From: an uncultured Alsobacter sp.
Lineage (GTDB): Bacteria > Pseudomonadota > Alphaproteobacteria > Rhizobiales > Beijerinckiaceae
Direction: 5' to 3'
DNA length: 53,432 nt
Assembly: GCF_945952055.1 (NCBI RefSeq)
Contig: NZ_CAMFHB010000043.1
Span: forward strand, 1-53,432
A model generated the notes under the pieces. It was not told the origin of the DNA. It did no database searches and was given only the letters and a program-made list of their open reading frames with translations. Made by a program: the position numbers and the translations under genes. The first letter of the stretch is position 1. The number at the start of each line of letters is the position of its first letter. Below, one piece after another: positions 1-7,873 of the stretch.

Positions 1-3
1 GAG

Positions 4-43
4 TGTCAGGGATGTCCCCGAACAGCTGTCAGGTATGTCTCCG
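4..43. repeat. Two imperfect 17-bp direct repeats at the left edge (possible insertion-sequence end)
   Basis: Positions 4-20 and 27-43 carry TGTCAGGGATGTCCCCG and TGTCAGGTATGTCTCCG, which match at 15 of 17 positions with a 23-bp period, followed by TGTACA. Short iterated TGTC...CCG units of this kind are often found at insertion-sequence ends in alphaproteobacteria. No transposase is in the window, so whether an element lies to the left cannot be decided. The rest of the stretch up to position 115 shows nothing recognisable. Confidence 0.35.
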
Positions 44-115
44 GGCTGTACACCGTGCCCGGGCAGGACCAGCGGAGAAATGGAGCGTGAGATCGAGGCG
101 AGCAGGTGCTCCCCC

Positions 116-271
116 TCACTGCGTGAAGAACAGCGCGCCCGCGATGGCCACCGACGCCAGCACGGCCGTGACGGCGCCGGAGACGCGGATCACGCCCATG
201 CGCGCCAGCGCGATCGCGAAGACGATGATGACGGGCGTGGCGAACAGCAATCCGACCTGGGCGTCGCTCAT
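116..271 (-). CDS. 51-residue hydrophobic small membrane protein, divergent from norC
   Basis: The minus strand reads ATG at 271-269 to TGA at 118-116 and encodes 51 residues. There is a very good ribosome binding site (GAGGAGG, about 8 nt before the ATG). The product is nearly all hydrophobic, with two likely transmembrane segments (about residues 6-24 and 32-49) joined by a short basic turn containing RMGVIR. It is transcribed away from norC, and a TTG-N8-CAA box lies 62 bp upstream of its start. That suggests co-induction with the nitric oxide reductase. Some nor clusters carry small membrane proteins such as NorF, but the sequence is too short to assign it to that family. The function is unknown. 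Confidence 0.6.
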   Translation of the reverse strand: MSDAQVGLLFATPVIIVFAIALARMGVIRVSGAVTAVLASVAIAGALFFTQ

Positions 272-332
272 GGGGCGGCCTCCTCGACAGTGGGGGACGG
301 GGCGACCCTAGGCCGTCAGGCCCCCAGGACCT

Positions 333-346
333 TTGCGCAGGGACAA
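333..346. promoter_or_regulatory. FNR/NnrR-type box 1 (TTG-N8-CAA)
   Basis: TTGCGCAGGGACAA has the TTG-N8-CAA layout of FNR/CRP-family sites bound by NnrR, Dnr or FnrN. The symmetry extends one base outward to CTTTG...CAAAG (331-348 region). It lies 62 bp upstream of the divergent small membrane protein and 168 bp upstream of norC. It is 60 bp centre to centre from a second box. Confidence 0.6.
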
Positions 347-392
347 AGAAGCGTGCGGTCCGCGGCCCCGTGCGGGCCAATCGCCTCGCTGT

Positions 393-406
393 TTGCCCCT
401 GCACAA
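393..406. promoter_or_regulatory. FNR/NnrR-type box 2 (TTG-N8-CAA)
   Basis: TTGCCCCTGCACAA has the same TTG-N8-CAA layout, within TTTG...CAAAG. It lies 108 bp before the norC start codon, a position that suits activation of norCBQD by a nitric-oxide-responsive Crp/Fnr regulator. No such regulator gene is in the window. Confidence 0.65.
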
Positions 407-513
407 AGAGCGCGTCGCGAACGCCCTTAAGGCTCATCCGTGCTGCGTGGCGTCGCCACGGCCACCCGGCCCGCCCCGGGTGCCCTTCCCCTGTTCGAAA
501 AAGGCGCCACCCG

Positions 514-966
514 ATGGCTGAACGCCTCACGACATCGGCGGCCCGAAACGTCTTCTACGGCGGATCGGCCTTCTTCTTCGCGATCTTCGTCGGGCTCACC
601 GCCCACAGCCACTACGCGATGGTGACCACCACGACGGACGTCGCCACGCTCACGCCCGCCGTCGCCCGCGGCAAGCACGTGTGGGAGAAGAACTCCTGCA
701 TCAACTGCCACACCATCCTGGGCGAAGGCGCCTACTTCGCGCCCGAACTCGGCAATGTCTGGGTGCGCTGGGGCGGCAAGGACGATCCCGCCGGGGCCCG
801 CGACATGCTGAAGGCCTGGATGGCCTCGCAGCCCTCCGGCGTACCCGGCCGCCGCCAGATGCCGCAGTTCAACCTCACGGAGCAGGAGGTCAACGACCTC
901 GCCGACTTCCTCGAGTGGACGAGCCGCATCAACACCCAGAACTGGCCGCCCAAGGTCTCGGGCTGA
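514..966 (+). CDS. norC: Nitric oxide reductase cytochrome c subunit NorC
   Basis: This 150-residue protein is the membrane-anchored cytochrome c subunit of cNOR, which passes electrons to NorB for reduction of two NO to N2O. An N-terminal membrane anchor spans about residues 12-32. A single heme c site, CINCH (Cys62, Cys65, His66), follows, and Met116 in RRQMPQF is the likely distal ligand. Length and layout match the family. The ATG at 514 gives the standard NorC N-terminus; an upstream in-frame start would add a non-homologous basic extension. norB begins 46 bp downstream, so the two are surely one transcript. Two FNR-type boxes lie upstream. Confidence 0.95.
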   Translation: MAERLTTSAARNVFYGGSAFFFAIFVGLTAHSHYAMVTTTTDVATLTPAVARGKHVWEKNSCINCHTILGEGAYFAPELGNVWVRWGGKDDPAGARDMLKAWMASQPSGVPGRRQMPQFNLTEQEVNDLADFLEWTSRINTQNWPPKVSG

Positions 967-1011
967 TCCGCCCGTCCCCGCCCTTCTTCTCCTCCATCAC
1001 GGGAAACCGCC

Positions 1012-2385
1012 ATGCCCTCCGGTCCCCAATACCCGACCCCCAGGTACCAGACGCAAAGCATCGCGTTGCTGTACTTCTACGGTGCGCTGGGTCTCTTCGT
1101 CGCCCAGGTCACCTTCGGCCTCCTCGCCGGCCTCATCTACGTGATGCCGAACACGCTGTCGGTGCTGCTGCCCTTCAACATCGTGCGCATGATCCACACG
1201 AACGCGCTGATCGTGTGGCTGCTCATGGGCTTCATGGGCTGCACCTACTACCTCCTGCCCGAGGAAACCGAGAACGAGCTCTTCAGCCCGTTCATCGCCA
1301 AGCTGCAGTTCTGGCTGTTCCTCGGCGCCGCCGCCATCGCGGTCGTGGGATACCTGTTCCGCATCCACGAGGGCCGCGAGTTCCTCGAGCAGCCCTTCCC
1401 GATCAAGGTCGGCATCGTCGTCGTGGCACTGATGTTCCTGTTCAACGTCACCATGACGGTGCTCAGGGGCCGCAAGACGAGCGTCACCAACATCCTGCTC
1501 TTCGGGCTGTGGGGCGTGGCGGTGTTCTTCCTCTTCGCCTTCTACAACCCGCCGAACCTCGCCGTGGACAAGATGTACTGGTGGTACATCGTGCACCTGT
1601 GGGTCGAGGGCGTGTGGGAGCTGATCATGGCCTCCGTGCTGGCCTTCCTGATGATCAAGCTCAACGGCATCGACCGCGAGGTCGTCGAGAAGTGGCTCTA
1701 CGTCATCATCGGCCTGGCGCTGTTCTCGGGCATCCTGGGCACCGGCCACCACTACTACTGGATCGGCGCGCCGGGCTACTGGCAGTGGATCGGCTCGCTG
1801 TTCTCGACGCTCGAGGTCGCGCCGTTCTTCACGATGATCCTCTTCACCGTGTCGATGACCCGCAAGGCCGGCCGCAACCACCCCAACCGCGCCGCGCTCC
1901 TGTGGTCGATCGGCTGCTCGGTGATGGCCTTCTTCGGCGCTGGCGTGTGGGGCTTCCTGCACACCCTGTCGCCGGTGAACTACTACACCCACGGCACGCA
2001 GCTCACCGCGGCCCACGGCCACCTCGCCTTCTTCGGCGCCTACGTGATGCTGAACCTGGCGATGATGGCCTACGCCTTCCCGGCCCTGCGCGGCATCGGC
2101 GTCTACAACCAGCGGCTCAGCATCGCCAGCTTCTGGCTGATGTGCGGCGGCATGGCGGTGATGACGCTCGCCCTCACCGGTGCCGGCGCGGTGCAGGTCT
2201 ACCTGCAGCGGGTGCTGGGCCAGGGCTACATGGACGTCCAGGACGGGCTCGCCGTCTACTACTGGATCCGTCTGGGCTGCGGCGTCGCCGTCGTGGCGGC
2301 CGCGCTGATGTTCGCCTGGGCGGTGCTCGTCCCCGGCCGCAGCGCCCGCACGGCCCCGGAAGCCGCCCTGCAGCCGGCCGAGTGA
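1012..2385 (+). CDS. norB: Nitric oxide reductase large subunit NorB
   Basis: This is the 457-residue catalytic subunit of cytochrome c-dependent nitric oxide reductase. It is a heme-copper oxidase superfamily membrane protein with about 12 helices. It carries the low-spin heme and heme b3/FeB histidines expected of the family, visible in RMIHTNALIVW, HLWVEGVWE, GTGHHYYWIG and AAHGHLAFFGAY. The Glu in HLWVEGVWE and nearby acidic residues are typical of cNOR rather than of oxidases. There is no N-terminal quinol-oxidising extension, so it is cNOR and works with the adjacent NorC. It is full length and shows no disruption. Confidence 0.96.
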   Translation: MPSGPQYPTPRYQTQSIALLYFYGALGLFVAQVTFGLLAGLIYVMPNTLSVLLPFNIVRMIHTNALIVWLLMGFMGCTYYLLPEETENELFSPFIAKLQFWLFLGAAAIAVVGYLFRIHEGREFLEQPFPIKVGIVVVALMFLFNVTMTVLRGRKTSVTNILLFGLWGVAVFFLFAFYNPPNLAVDKMYWWYIVHLWVEGVWELIMASVLAFLMIKLNGIDREVVEKWLYVIIGLALFSGILGTGHHYYWIGAPGYWQWIGSLFSTLEVAPFFTMILFTVSMTRKAGRNHPNRAALLWSIGCSVMAFFGAGVWGFLHTLSPVNYYTHGTQLTAAHGHLAFFGAYVMLNLAMMAYAFPALRGIGVYNQRLSIASFWLMCGGMAVMTLALTGAGAVQVYLQRVLGQGYMDVQDGLAVYYWIRLGCGVAVVAAALMFAWAVLVPGRSARTAPEAALQPAE

Positions 2386-2392
2386 GCCGGAC

Positions 2393-2461
2393 TGCCCCGT
2401 GACGAGAGGGGGCGGCCGTCGCCGCCTGCCCCGTGACAAGAGGGGGGCGGCCGTCGCCGCC
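2393..2461. repeat. Tandem 34/35-bp duplication between norB and norQ, each unit with a GC hairpin
   Basis: Units at 2393-2426 and 2427-2461 are nearly identical (TGCCCCGTGAC...GGCCGTCGCCGCC). Each contains GGCGGC-CGTC-GCCGCC, which can fold into a tetraloop hairpin in the mRNA. The pair starts 8 bp after the norB stop and ends 33 bp before the norQ start. The role is unknown. It could be a slipped-strand duplication, or stem-loops that tune norQ expression or mRNA stability. Confidence 0.8.
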
Positions 2462-2494
2462 CCCGCCCCCGAACTCCCACCGAGGATCACGACG

Positions 2495-3301
2495 ATGAAC
2501 GTCGCCACCTTCCCCCGCGCCCGCACCGACATCCCGTTCTATGCCCCCGCCGGCAACGAGGTCGCCCTCTTCGAACTCGCCTGGTCGCGGCGCCTGCCGC
2601 TGCTGCTCAAGGGACCGACGGGCTGCGGCAAGACGCGCTTCGTCGCCCACATGGCGGCGGGCCTCGGCCTGCCGCTGCACACGGTCTCCTGCCACGACGA
2701 CCTCACCGCCGCCGACCTCACGGGCCGCTACCTGCTCAAGGGCGGCGAGACGGTGTGGGCCGACGGGCCGCTGACCCGCGCCGTGCGCGAGGGCGGCATC
2801 TGCTACCTCGACGAGGTTGTGGAGGCCCGCAAGGACGTCGCCGTGGTCCTGCACCCGCTCACCGACGACCGGCGCATCCTGCCGCTGGAGCGCACGGGCG
2901 AGGAACTGGAAGCACCGGGCAGCTTCATGCTCGTGGTGTCGTACAACCCTGGCTACCAGAACCTGCTGAAGGCCCTGAAGCCCAGCACGCGCCAGCGCTT
3001 CGTCGCGATCTCTTTCGACTTCCTGCCGGCCGAACAGGAGCTTGCGGTCGTCTCCTCCGAAAGCGGTCTCGCCGAGGCGCGCGTGAAGCCGCTGATCGAA
3101 CTCGCCGGACGGTTGCGTGCCCTGAAGGGCCACGACCTGGAGGAAGGCGTTTCGACGCGGCTCCTCGTCTATTGCGCGAGCCTGATCGCCTCCGGCCTGC
3201 CGGTGCGCGAGGCCGTGCTCTCGACCCTCATCGAGCCGCTCACCGACGAACCGGACGTCAAGGCCGCGCTCGTCGAGGTCGCCCGCGCCGTCGTCGGCTG
3301 A
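2495..3301 (+). CDS. norQ: NorQ/CbbQ-type MoxR AAA+ ATPase for NOR activation
   Basis: This 268-residue AAA+ ATPase belongs to the NorQ/CbbQ group of the MoxR family. With the vWA protein NorD it inserts the FeB cofactor of nitric oxide reductase. Walker A is GPTGCGKT near residues 38-45, Walker B is ICYLDEV near 102-108, and sensor and arginine-finger regions follow (VVSYNPGYQ, STRQRF). The ATG at 2495 is preceded by GAGG and gives the usual start. An in-frame ATG 96 bp upstream would translate the tandem repeat and is rejected. norD follows after a 182-bp gap that holds a dispersed repeat. Confidence 0.93.
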   Translation: MNVATFPRARTDIPFYAPAGNEVALFELAWSRRLPLLLKGPTGCGKTRFVAHMAAGLGLPLHTVSCHDDLTAADLTGRYLLKGGETVWADGPLTRAVREGGICYLDEVVEARKDVAVVLHPLTDDRRILPLERTGEELEAPGSFMLVVSYNPGYQNLLKALKPSTRQRFVAISFDFLPAEQELAVVSSESGLAEARVKPLIELAGRLRALKGHDLEEGVSTRLLVYCASLIASGLPVREAVLSTLIEPLTDEPDVKAALVEVARAVVG

Positions 3302-3330
3302 GAGCCTTGGCCCCTTGATCCAGATCGCGC

Positions 3331-3441
3331 CACCTCTCAGCCGTCATCCCCGGGCTTGGCCCGGGGACCCACGACTTTGCCGGGGCCGACCTCAAGTCGT
3401 GGGTGCCCGGGCCAAGCCCGGGCATCACGCGGAGAGATCGG
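3331..3441. repeat. Dispersed palindromic repeat family A, copy 1 (inside nor operon)
   Basis: This imperfect palindrome is built from CGTCATCCCCGGGC / CCCACGACTT on the left and AAGTCGTGGG / GCCCGGG..ATCACG on the right. Further copies lie at 5434-5529 and 7634-7734. The ends also match: CTCTCAGCCGTCAT here is the reverse complement of the right end of copy 3. It is a non-coding REP-like intergenic element with strong hairpin potential, sitting between norQ and norD. Confidence 0.85.
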
Positions 3442-3483
3442 GTCTGGTTCTCGGTACGATTCAAACGCCCTGAGGAGAGCGAG

Positions 3484-5403
3484 ATGCTCGACTTCCTGGA
3501 ACTCGAGGAGACCGTCGGCAAGGCCTGGCACAGGCTCGTCGGCGGAGCCGCGACCTACACACGCTACCCGGACCACGCGGTGGCGCTGGCCGATCTCGGC
3601 GGCTCGCTCGCCGTGCTCTTCCGGGGGCTCGGCGGAGAGGCGGGCGTCCAGCTCTCCACCGCCGTGGCCCGGCGCTCGCAGCACCGGCTCGGCTGGCTGC
3701 AGCGCGTCGGACTGGGCGAGGAGAAGATCGACCAGCCCGGGCGCGACAGCGCCACGCTGTTCCTGCCCGAGCGCATCGCGCTCTTCCCCGACGCGTCGCT
3801 CAACCGCGCCCTCTACCAGTGGCTCGCCGCGTGGTTCGCCGTCGTGCCGGTCACGGCGGTGGAGGATCGCGATCCGCTGCGCCGCGACGTCCTCCTGCTT
3901 CGCCGCGCGGCGGCGACGACCCGCGCGGTGCTGGAGACCTTTCCCGGCCTCGCGCAGGACTACCGGAGGCTGGGTGCCGCGGTCGCCCTCGCCCGCCCCG
4001 TCAGGTCGATGCCGAAGACCGAGCGCGAGGTGGAGGCCATCGTTCTCGCCCTGCTGATGGGTGCCAACACCCCGCCGTCGGGGCGGCTGTGGGACCTCGT
4101 CCAGTCGCAGGATGGGTTCGTTCTGCACGCCCCGGCCGGCTACCAGCCGTTCCTGCCCTGCCCGCTCTGGGGCGACGCCTGGCTGCGCGAGGCCTCCGCC
4201 CCGCGCAAGGAGGCCGACGAGACCGCGAGCGGCAAGGCGACGCTGCCCGTCGACCCGCGCCGCCGCTTCGCCGTGCGCGAACAGAACGCGCAGCCCCGCG
4301 ACGAGCGCGATCCTCTCGCCCTCAACCGCTTCGAGAAGGTCCTGGCCATGGCCGAGATGGTCCAGGTCAACCGGCCCCAGGACGAGGACGAGGACGACCA
4401 GGCCGAGAAGGCCGCCGACGATTTCGAGGAACTCACGGTCGGCCAGCGCACCGGCAAGCCGGCGAGCCGGCTGCGCTTCGACCTCGACCTCCCGCCCGAG
4501 GCCGTGGAGGCGACGCCGCTCACAGCGGAGCTCACCTATCCGGAGTGGGACTACCGCAAGGCCGCGCTCGTTCCCGACCAGTGCAAGGTGCTGGCGGGGC
4601 CGGCGCCGAGCGAAGGCGAGGCCTGGGCGCCGGACGCCGAGGCGAAGGCGCGAATCCGGCTCGTGAAGCGCCGCTTCGAGACGCTGCGTCCACGCCAGGA
4701 GATCCTGCGCGCGCAGCCCGACGGTGCCGACCTCGACCTCGACGCCCTGGTGCGCGCCCGCTGCGACGTCGCGGCCGGCGGCCCCGGCACCGACCGCGTG
4801 CATCTCGCGGCCCGGCCGCTGGGGCGCGACCTCTCCGTCGCCCTGCTCGTCGACGTCTCGCTGTCGACCGATGCTTGGGTGGCGGGGCGCCGCGTGCTCG
4901 ACGTGGAGAAGGAGGCCCTGCTCGTGCTGGCGCACGGCCTCGCGGCCTGCGGCGACAGCCATGCCATCATGACCTTCACGTCACGCCGCCGCTCCTGGGT
5001 GCGGGTCGACACCGTGAAGGACTTCGACGAGCCGCTGGGCACCACGGTCGAGAAGCGCATCGGCGCCCTGAAGCCCGGCTACTACACCCGCATGGGAGCC
5101 GCCATCCGCCACACGGCCTCCGTGCTGGCGGCGCGCCCGACGCGGCGAAAGCTCATGCTGGTGCTGACCGACGGCAAGCCCAACGACGTCGACCACTACG
5201 AAGGGCGCTTCGGCATCGAGGACACCCGCATGGCCGTGCGCGCTGCAAGGCGAAACGGCACCACGGTGTTCGGCGTAACCATCGACGCCAAGGCGCAGTC
5301 CTACTTCCCGACTCTCTTCGGCATCGGCGGCTACGCCATCGTCGACGACGTGGCGCGCCTGCCGGCGGCGCTCCCGCGGATCTACCGGGAGGTGGTGCGG
5401 TAG
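3484..5403 (+). CDS. norD: NorD, vWA-domain activator of nitric oxide reductase
   Basis: This 639-residue cytoplasmic NorD partners the NorQ ATPase in maturation of the NOR diiron site. The C-terminal third is a von Willebrand A domain with MIDAS motif DVSLS (about residues 457-461), a following MGAAIRH Thr/Gly region and LVLTDGKPND. The middle carries a long acidic stretch (DEDEDDQAEK) typical of NorD. The ATG at 3484 has GAGGAG about 9 nt upstream. An in-frame extension of 27 codons would read into the repeat and is rejected. A repeat element separates it from norQ, so expression may differ from that of the upstream genes. Confidence 0.93.
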   Translation: MLDFLELEETVGKAWHRLVGGAATYTRYPDHAVALADLGGSLAVLFRGLGGEAGVQLSTAVARRSQHRLGWLQRVGLGEEKIDQPGRDSATLFLPERIALFPDASLNRALYQWLAAWFAVVPVTAVEDRDPLRRDVLLLRRAAATTRAVLETFPGLAQDYRRLGAAVALARPVRSMPKTEREVEAIVLALLMGANTPPSGRLWDLVQSQDGFVLHAPAGYQPFLPCPLWGDAWLREASAPRKEADETASGKATLPVDPRRRFAVREQNAQPRDERDPLALNRFEKVLAMAEMVQVNRPQDEDEDDQAEKAADDFEELTVGQRTGKPASRLRFDLDLPPEAVEATPLTAELTYPEWDYRKAALVPDQCKVLAGPAPSEGEAWAPDAEAKARIRLVKRRFETLRPRQEILRAQPDGADLDLDALVRARCDVAAGGPGTDRVHLAARPLGRDLSVALLVDVSLSTDAWVAGRRVLDVEKEALLVLAHGLAACGDSHAIMTFTSRRRSWVRVDTVKDFDEPLGTTVEKRIGALKPGYYTRMGAAIRHTASVLAARPTRRKLMLVLTDGKPNDVDHYEGRFGIEDTRMAVRAARRNGTTVFGVTIDAKAQSYFPTLFGIGGYAIVDDVARLPAALPRIYREVVR

Positions 5404-5433
5404 GCGGTGGAGCGAGCATCTGCAAACCCTCCG

Positions 5434-5529
5434 CCGTCCTGGCCGGGCCCGGCCCGGCCATCCACGACTTTGCCTGGGCCATCCTGAAGTCGTGGGTCCC
5501 CGGGCCAAGCCCGGGGATGACGTGCGGAG
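5434..5529. repeat. Dispersed palindromic repeat family A, copy 2
   Basis: Same inverted-repeat layout as copy 1. The left arm contains GGCCGGGCCCGGCCCGGCC and CCACGACTTTG, and the right arm contains AAGTCGTGGGTCCCCGGGCC and GGGGATGACG. It lies directly after norD and may act as its transcription terminator. It occupies most of the 219-bp gap before the monooxygenase gene. Confidence 0.85.
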
Positions 5530-5564
5530 GAGCGGCGGCCTCGTCGATGATGCATTTCTGCGGT

Positions 5565-5593
5565 TTGACCCCACCTCAATTACTCCGTATACT
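5565..5593 (+). promoter_or_regulatory. Sigma70-like promoter of the monooxygenase gene
   Basis: TTGACC at 5565-5570 and TATACT at 5588-5593 are separated by exactly 17 bp. That is the best housekeeping-type promoter match noticed in the window. The -10 lies 30 bp before the start codon at 5623, leaving a short leader with the ribosome binding site GGAGGGG. The -10 is embedded in a palindrome (5580-5599). Confidence 0.6.
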
Positions 5594-5599
5594 GAGCAA
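5580..5599. promoter_or_regulatory. Palindromic operator centred on GTATAC, overlapping the -10
   Basis: TTACTCCGTATACTGAGCAA is a 20-bp imperfect palindrome (16 of 20 positions symmetric). The core CGTATACT fits the GT-N-AC core described for FadR/FCD-subfamily GntR regulators. Its overlap with the -10 hexamer suggests repression relieved by an aromatic inducer. No GntR gene is adjacent in the window, so the cognate regulator is unknown; MarR-type binding is also possible. Confidence 0.5.
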
Positions 5600-5622
5600 A
5601 TCAGAACACGCGGAGGGGCGCC

Positions 5623-7551
5623 ATGCAGTTCCATCTCGACGGCTTCGTGCCCGGCGATCCCGACGTGCATGTGCCCTCCGACCGCTGCGGCATCGACCCG
5701 GCTCCGCGCCCCCTGCCCGACACATGCGACGTGCTGATCGTCGGCTGCGGCCCGGCGGGGCTCGCGCTCGCGGCGCAGCTCTCCCGTTTCCCCGGCATCG
5801 ACGTCTGCATCGTCGAGCAGAAGTCCGGGCGCCTGCTGCGCGGCCAGGCGGACGGCATCGCCTGCCGGACCATGGAGATGTTCAACGCCTTCGGCTTCGT
5901 CGAGCGCGTGATGCGCGAGGCCTACTGGGTGAACGAGGCGGCCTTCTGGAAGCCCGACCCGGCCGATCCGTCGCGCATCGTGCGCAGCGGCCGCGTCCAG
6001 GACGTGGAAGACGGGCTGTCGGAATTCCCGCACGTCATCCTCAATCAGGCCCGCGTGCACGATTTCTTCCTGGACGTCATGCGCCGTTCGCCCTCGCGCC
6101 TGGAACCCCACTACGCGCGGCGGCTGGTCGAGGTCGCCGTCGACGCCGATCGCGCCGCAAGCCATCCGGTGACTGCGTCCTTCGAGGTGTCCGAAGGGGC
6201 CGATGCCGGCCGCGTCGAGACGATCCGCGCGCGCTACGCGGTGGGCTGCGATGGCGCCCGCAGCGCCGTGCGCCGGAGCATCGGGCGCGTCCTGCAGGGC
6301 GACAGCGCCAACCAGGCCTGGGGCGTCATGGACGTCCTGGTGGTCAGCGACTTCCCCGACATCCGGCTGAAGGCGCTCATCCAGTCCTCGGGCGGCGGCA
6401 CCATCGTGCTGATCCCCCGCGAGGGCGGCTATCTCGTGCGCGTCTATGTCGAGCTCGACAAGCTCGACCCGAGCGAGCGCGTGGCGAACCGCAACATGAC
6501 CGCCGACCACATCATCGCCGCCGCCCGCAGGATCCTGCACCCCTGGACCTTCGACGTGAAGGAGGTCGCGTGGTGGTCGATCTACGAGATCGGCCAGCGC
6601 GTCACCGACAAGTTCGACGACGTGCCGGAGGACGAGATCGCGACGCGGGATCCCCGCGTCTTCATCGCCGGCGATGCCTGCCACACCCACAGCCCCAAGG
6701 CCGGCCAGGGCATGAACGTGTCCATGCAGGACGCCTTCAACCTCGGCTGGAAGCTCGCCAGCGTGCTGGAGGGGCGCAGCGCGCCCTCGCTCCTGCACAC
6801 CTACTCGGCCGAGCGCCAGGCGATCGCCAAGGAGCTGATCGACTTCGACCGCGAATGGGCCGCGCTGCTCAGCGCGGCGTCGAAGCCGGGCCCGGACGGC
6901 AGACGCGTCGAGGCGTCGGAGGTGCAGCGCTACTTCGTCCAGCACGGCCGCTACACCGCGGGCACCGCCACCCGCTACGCCCCCGCCCTGCTGACGGCGA
7001 CCGACGAGCACCAGCATCTCGCCCGCGGCTTCGTCATCGGCACGCGCTTTCACTCGGCCCCGGCGATCTGCCTCGGCGACGCCAAGCCGATCCAACTCGG
7101 CCATTCGACCGGCGCCGACGGACGCTGGCGGCTCTTCGCCTTCTCCGACCGCACGGATCCCGCAGCGCCGTCGGGAGCGATCCGCGACCTGTGTCACTTC
7201 CTCGCCGACGCCGAGGCCTCGCCCGTTGGCCGCTTCACGCCGAAGGGCGCCGACATCGACGCCGTGTTCGACGTGCGCGCCGTCTTCCAGCAGGGCCACC
7301 GCGACCTCGCGCTCGAGCGCATGCCGGCCTTCCTGCTGCCCCGCAAGGGCCGCCACGGCCTGATCGACTACGAGAAGATGTTCTGCCCCGATCCCAAGGC
7401 CGGCCCGGACATCTTCGACGCCCGCGGCATCGACCGCGACCGCGGCTGCCTCGTCGTGGTCCGACCGGACCAGTACGTGGCCGACGTGATGCCGCTCGAC
7501 GCCTTCGACCGGCTGGCGCGGTATTTCGACAGGATCATGCTGGAGCGCTGA
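5623..7551 (+). CDS. FAD-dependent aromatic monooxygenase, 3-hydroxybenzoate 4-monooxygenase-like
   Basis: This 642-residue class A flavoprotein monooxygenase of the phenol 2-monooxygenase/MobA type would hydroxylate a phenolic substrate using NAD(P)H and O2. The FAD-binding GxGxxG is GCGPAG (residues 41-46), the DG motif is CDGARSAVR (about 209-217), and the GD motif is GDACHTHSPKAGQGMN (about 350-365). A thioredoxin-like C-terminal domain of about 180 residues follows, as in phenol hydroxylase. Length and N-terminus resemble Comamonas MobA (about 639 residues). Substrate specificity cannot be fixed from sequence alone. It appears monocistronic, bounded on both sides by family A repeats, with its own promoter and operator. 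Confidence 0.8.
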   Translation: MQFHLDGFVPGDPDVHVPSDRCGIDPAPRPLPDTCDVLIVGCGPAGLALAAQLSRFPGIDVCIVEQKSGRLLRGQADGIACRTMEMFNAFGFVERVMREAYWVNEAAFWKPDPADPSRIVRSGRVQDVEDGLSEFPHVILNQARVHDFFLDVMRRSPSRLEPHYARRLVEVAVDADRAASHPVTASFEVSEGADAGRVETIRARYAVGCDGARSAVRRSIGRVLQGDSANQAWGVMDVLVVSDFPDIRLKALIQSSGGGTIVLIPREGGYLVRVYVELDKLDPSERVANRNMTADHIIAAARRILHPWTFDVKEVAWWSIYEIGQRVTDKFDDVPEDEIATRDPRVFIAGDACHTHSPKAGQGMNVSMQDAFNLGWKLASVLEGRSAPSLLHTYSAERQAIAKELIDFDREWAALLSAASKPGPDGRRVEASEVQRYFVQHGRYTAGTATRYAPALLTATDEHQHLARGFVIGTRFHSAPAICLGDAKPIQLGHSTGADGRWRLFAFSDRTDPAAPSGAIRDLCHFLADAEASPVGRFTPKGADIDAVFDVRAVFQQGHRDLALERMPAFLLPRKGRHGLIDYEKMFCPDPKAGPDIFDARGIDRDRGCLVVVRPDQYVADVMPLDAFDRLARYFDRIMLER

Positions 7552-7873
7552 CCGCGTGCGGTTGCTCCGATGTCATCGGCGCGCCCACCTGTCAGCCGTC
7601 TTGCCTGGGCTCACCCCAGCCTCCCCCTCTCCGCGTCATGGCCGGGCTTGGCCCGGCCACCCACGACTTGAGCATGGCGCCGGCAAAGTCGTGGGTCCCC
7701 GGGCCAGGCCCGGGGATGACGGCTGAGAGATCGGTTTGAACTGGACTGCCCGTCCTCGGGCCAAAGCTCCACAAGCTCCGAGCAGCCCGCGAAGCAGGCT
7801 GCTCAGGATGATGGAGTTGGAAGCGAGGATGGCGACAGGGGCGCTCAGGGCGAGAGCGGCCTTTCCGCCCCCC
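7552..7873. other. 322-bp convergent intergenic region
   Basis: This gap lies between the monooxygenase and the convergent phosphatase gene. It contains a family A repeat (7634-7734), probably doing duty as a bidirectional terminator. Nothing else recognisable was seen, and no supportable open frame. Confidence 0.6.
7634..7734. repeat. Dispersed palindromic repeat family A, copy 3
   Basis: CGTCATGGCCGGGCTTGGCC with CCCACGACTT forms the left arm, and AAGTCGTGGGTCCCCGGGCC with GGGGATGACGG the right arm. Its right end, GACGGCTGAGAGATCGG, is the inverted match of the left end of copy 1. The copies therefore share an extended consensus beyond the central hairpin. Confidence 0.85.

Noticed and set aside
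3819-7739. Very long open frame of about 1300 codons on the plus strand across norD and the monooxygenase gene
   Set aside because: It is an out-of-frame shadow of two well supported genes, rich in Arg/Pro/Gly, and it crosses an intergenic repeat and a promoter.
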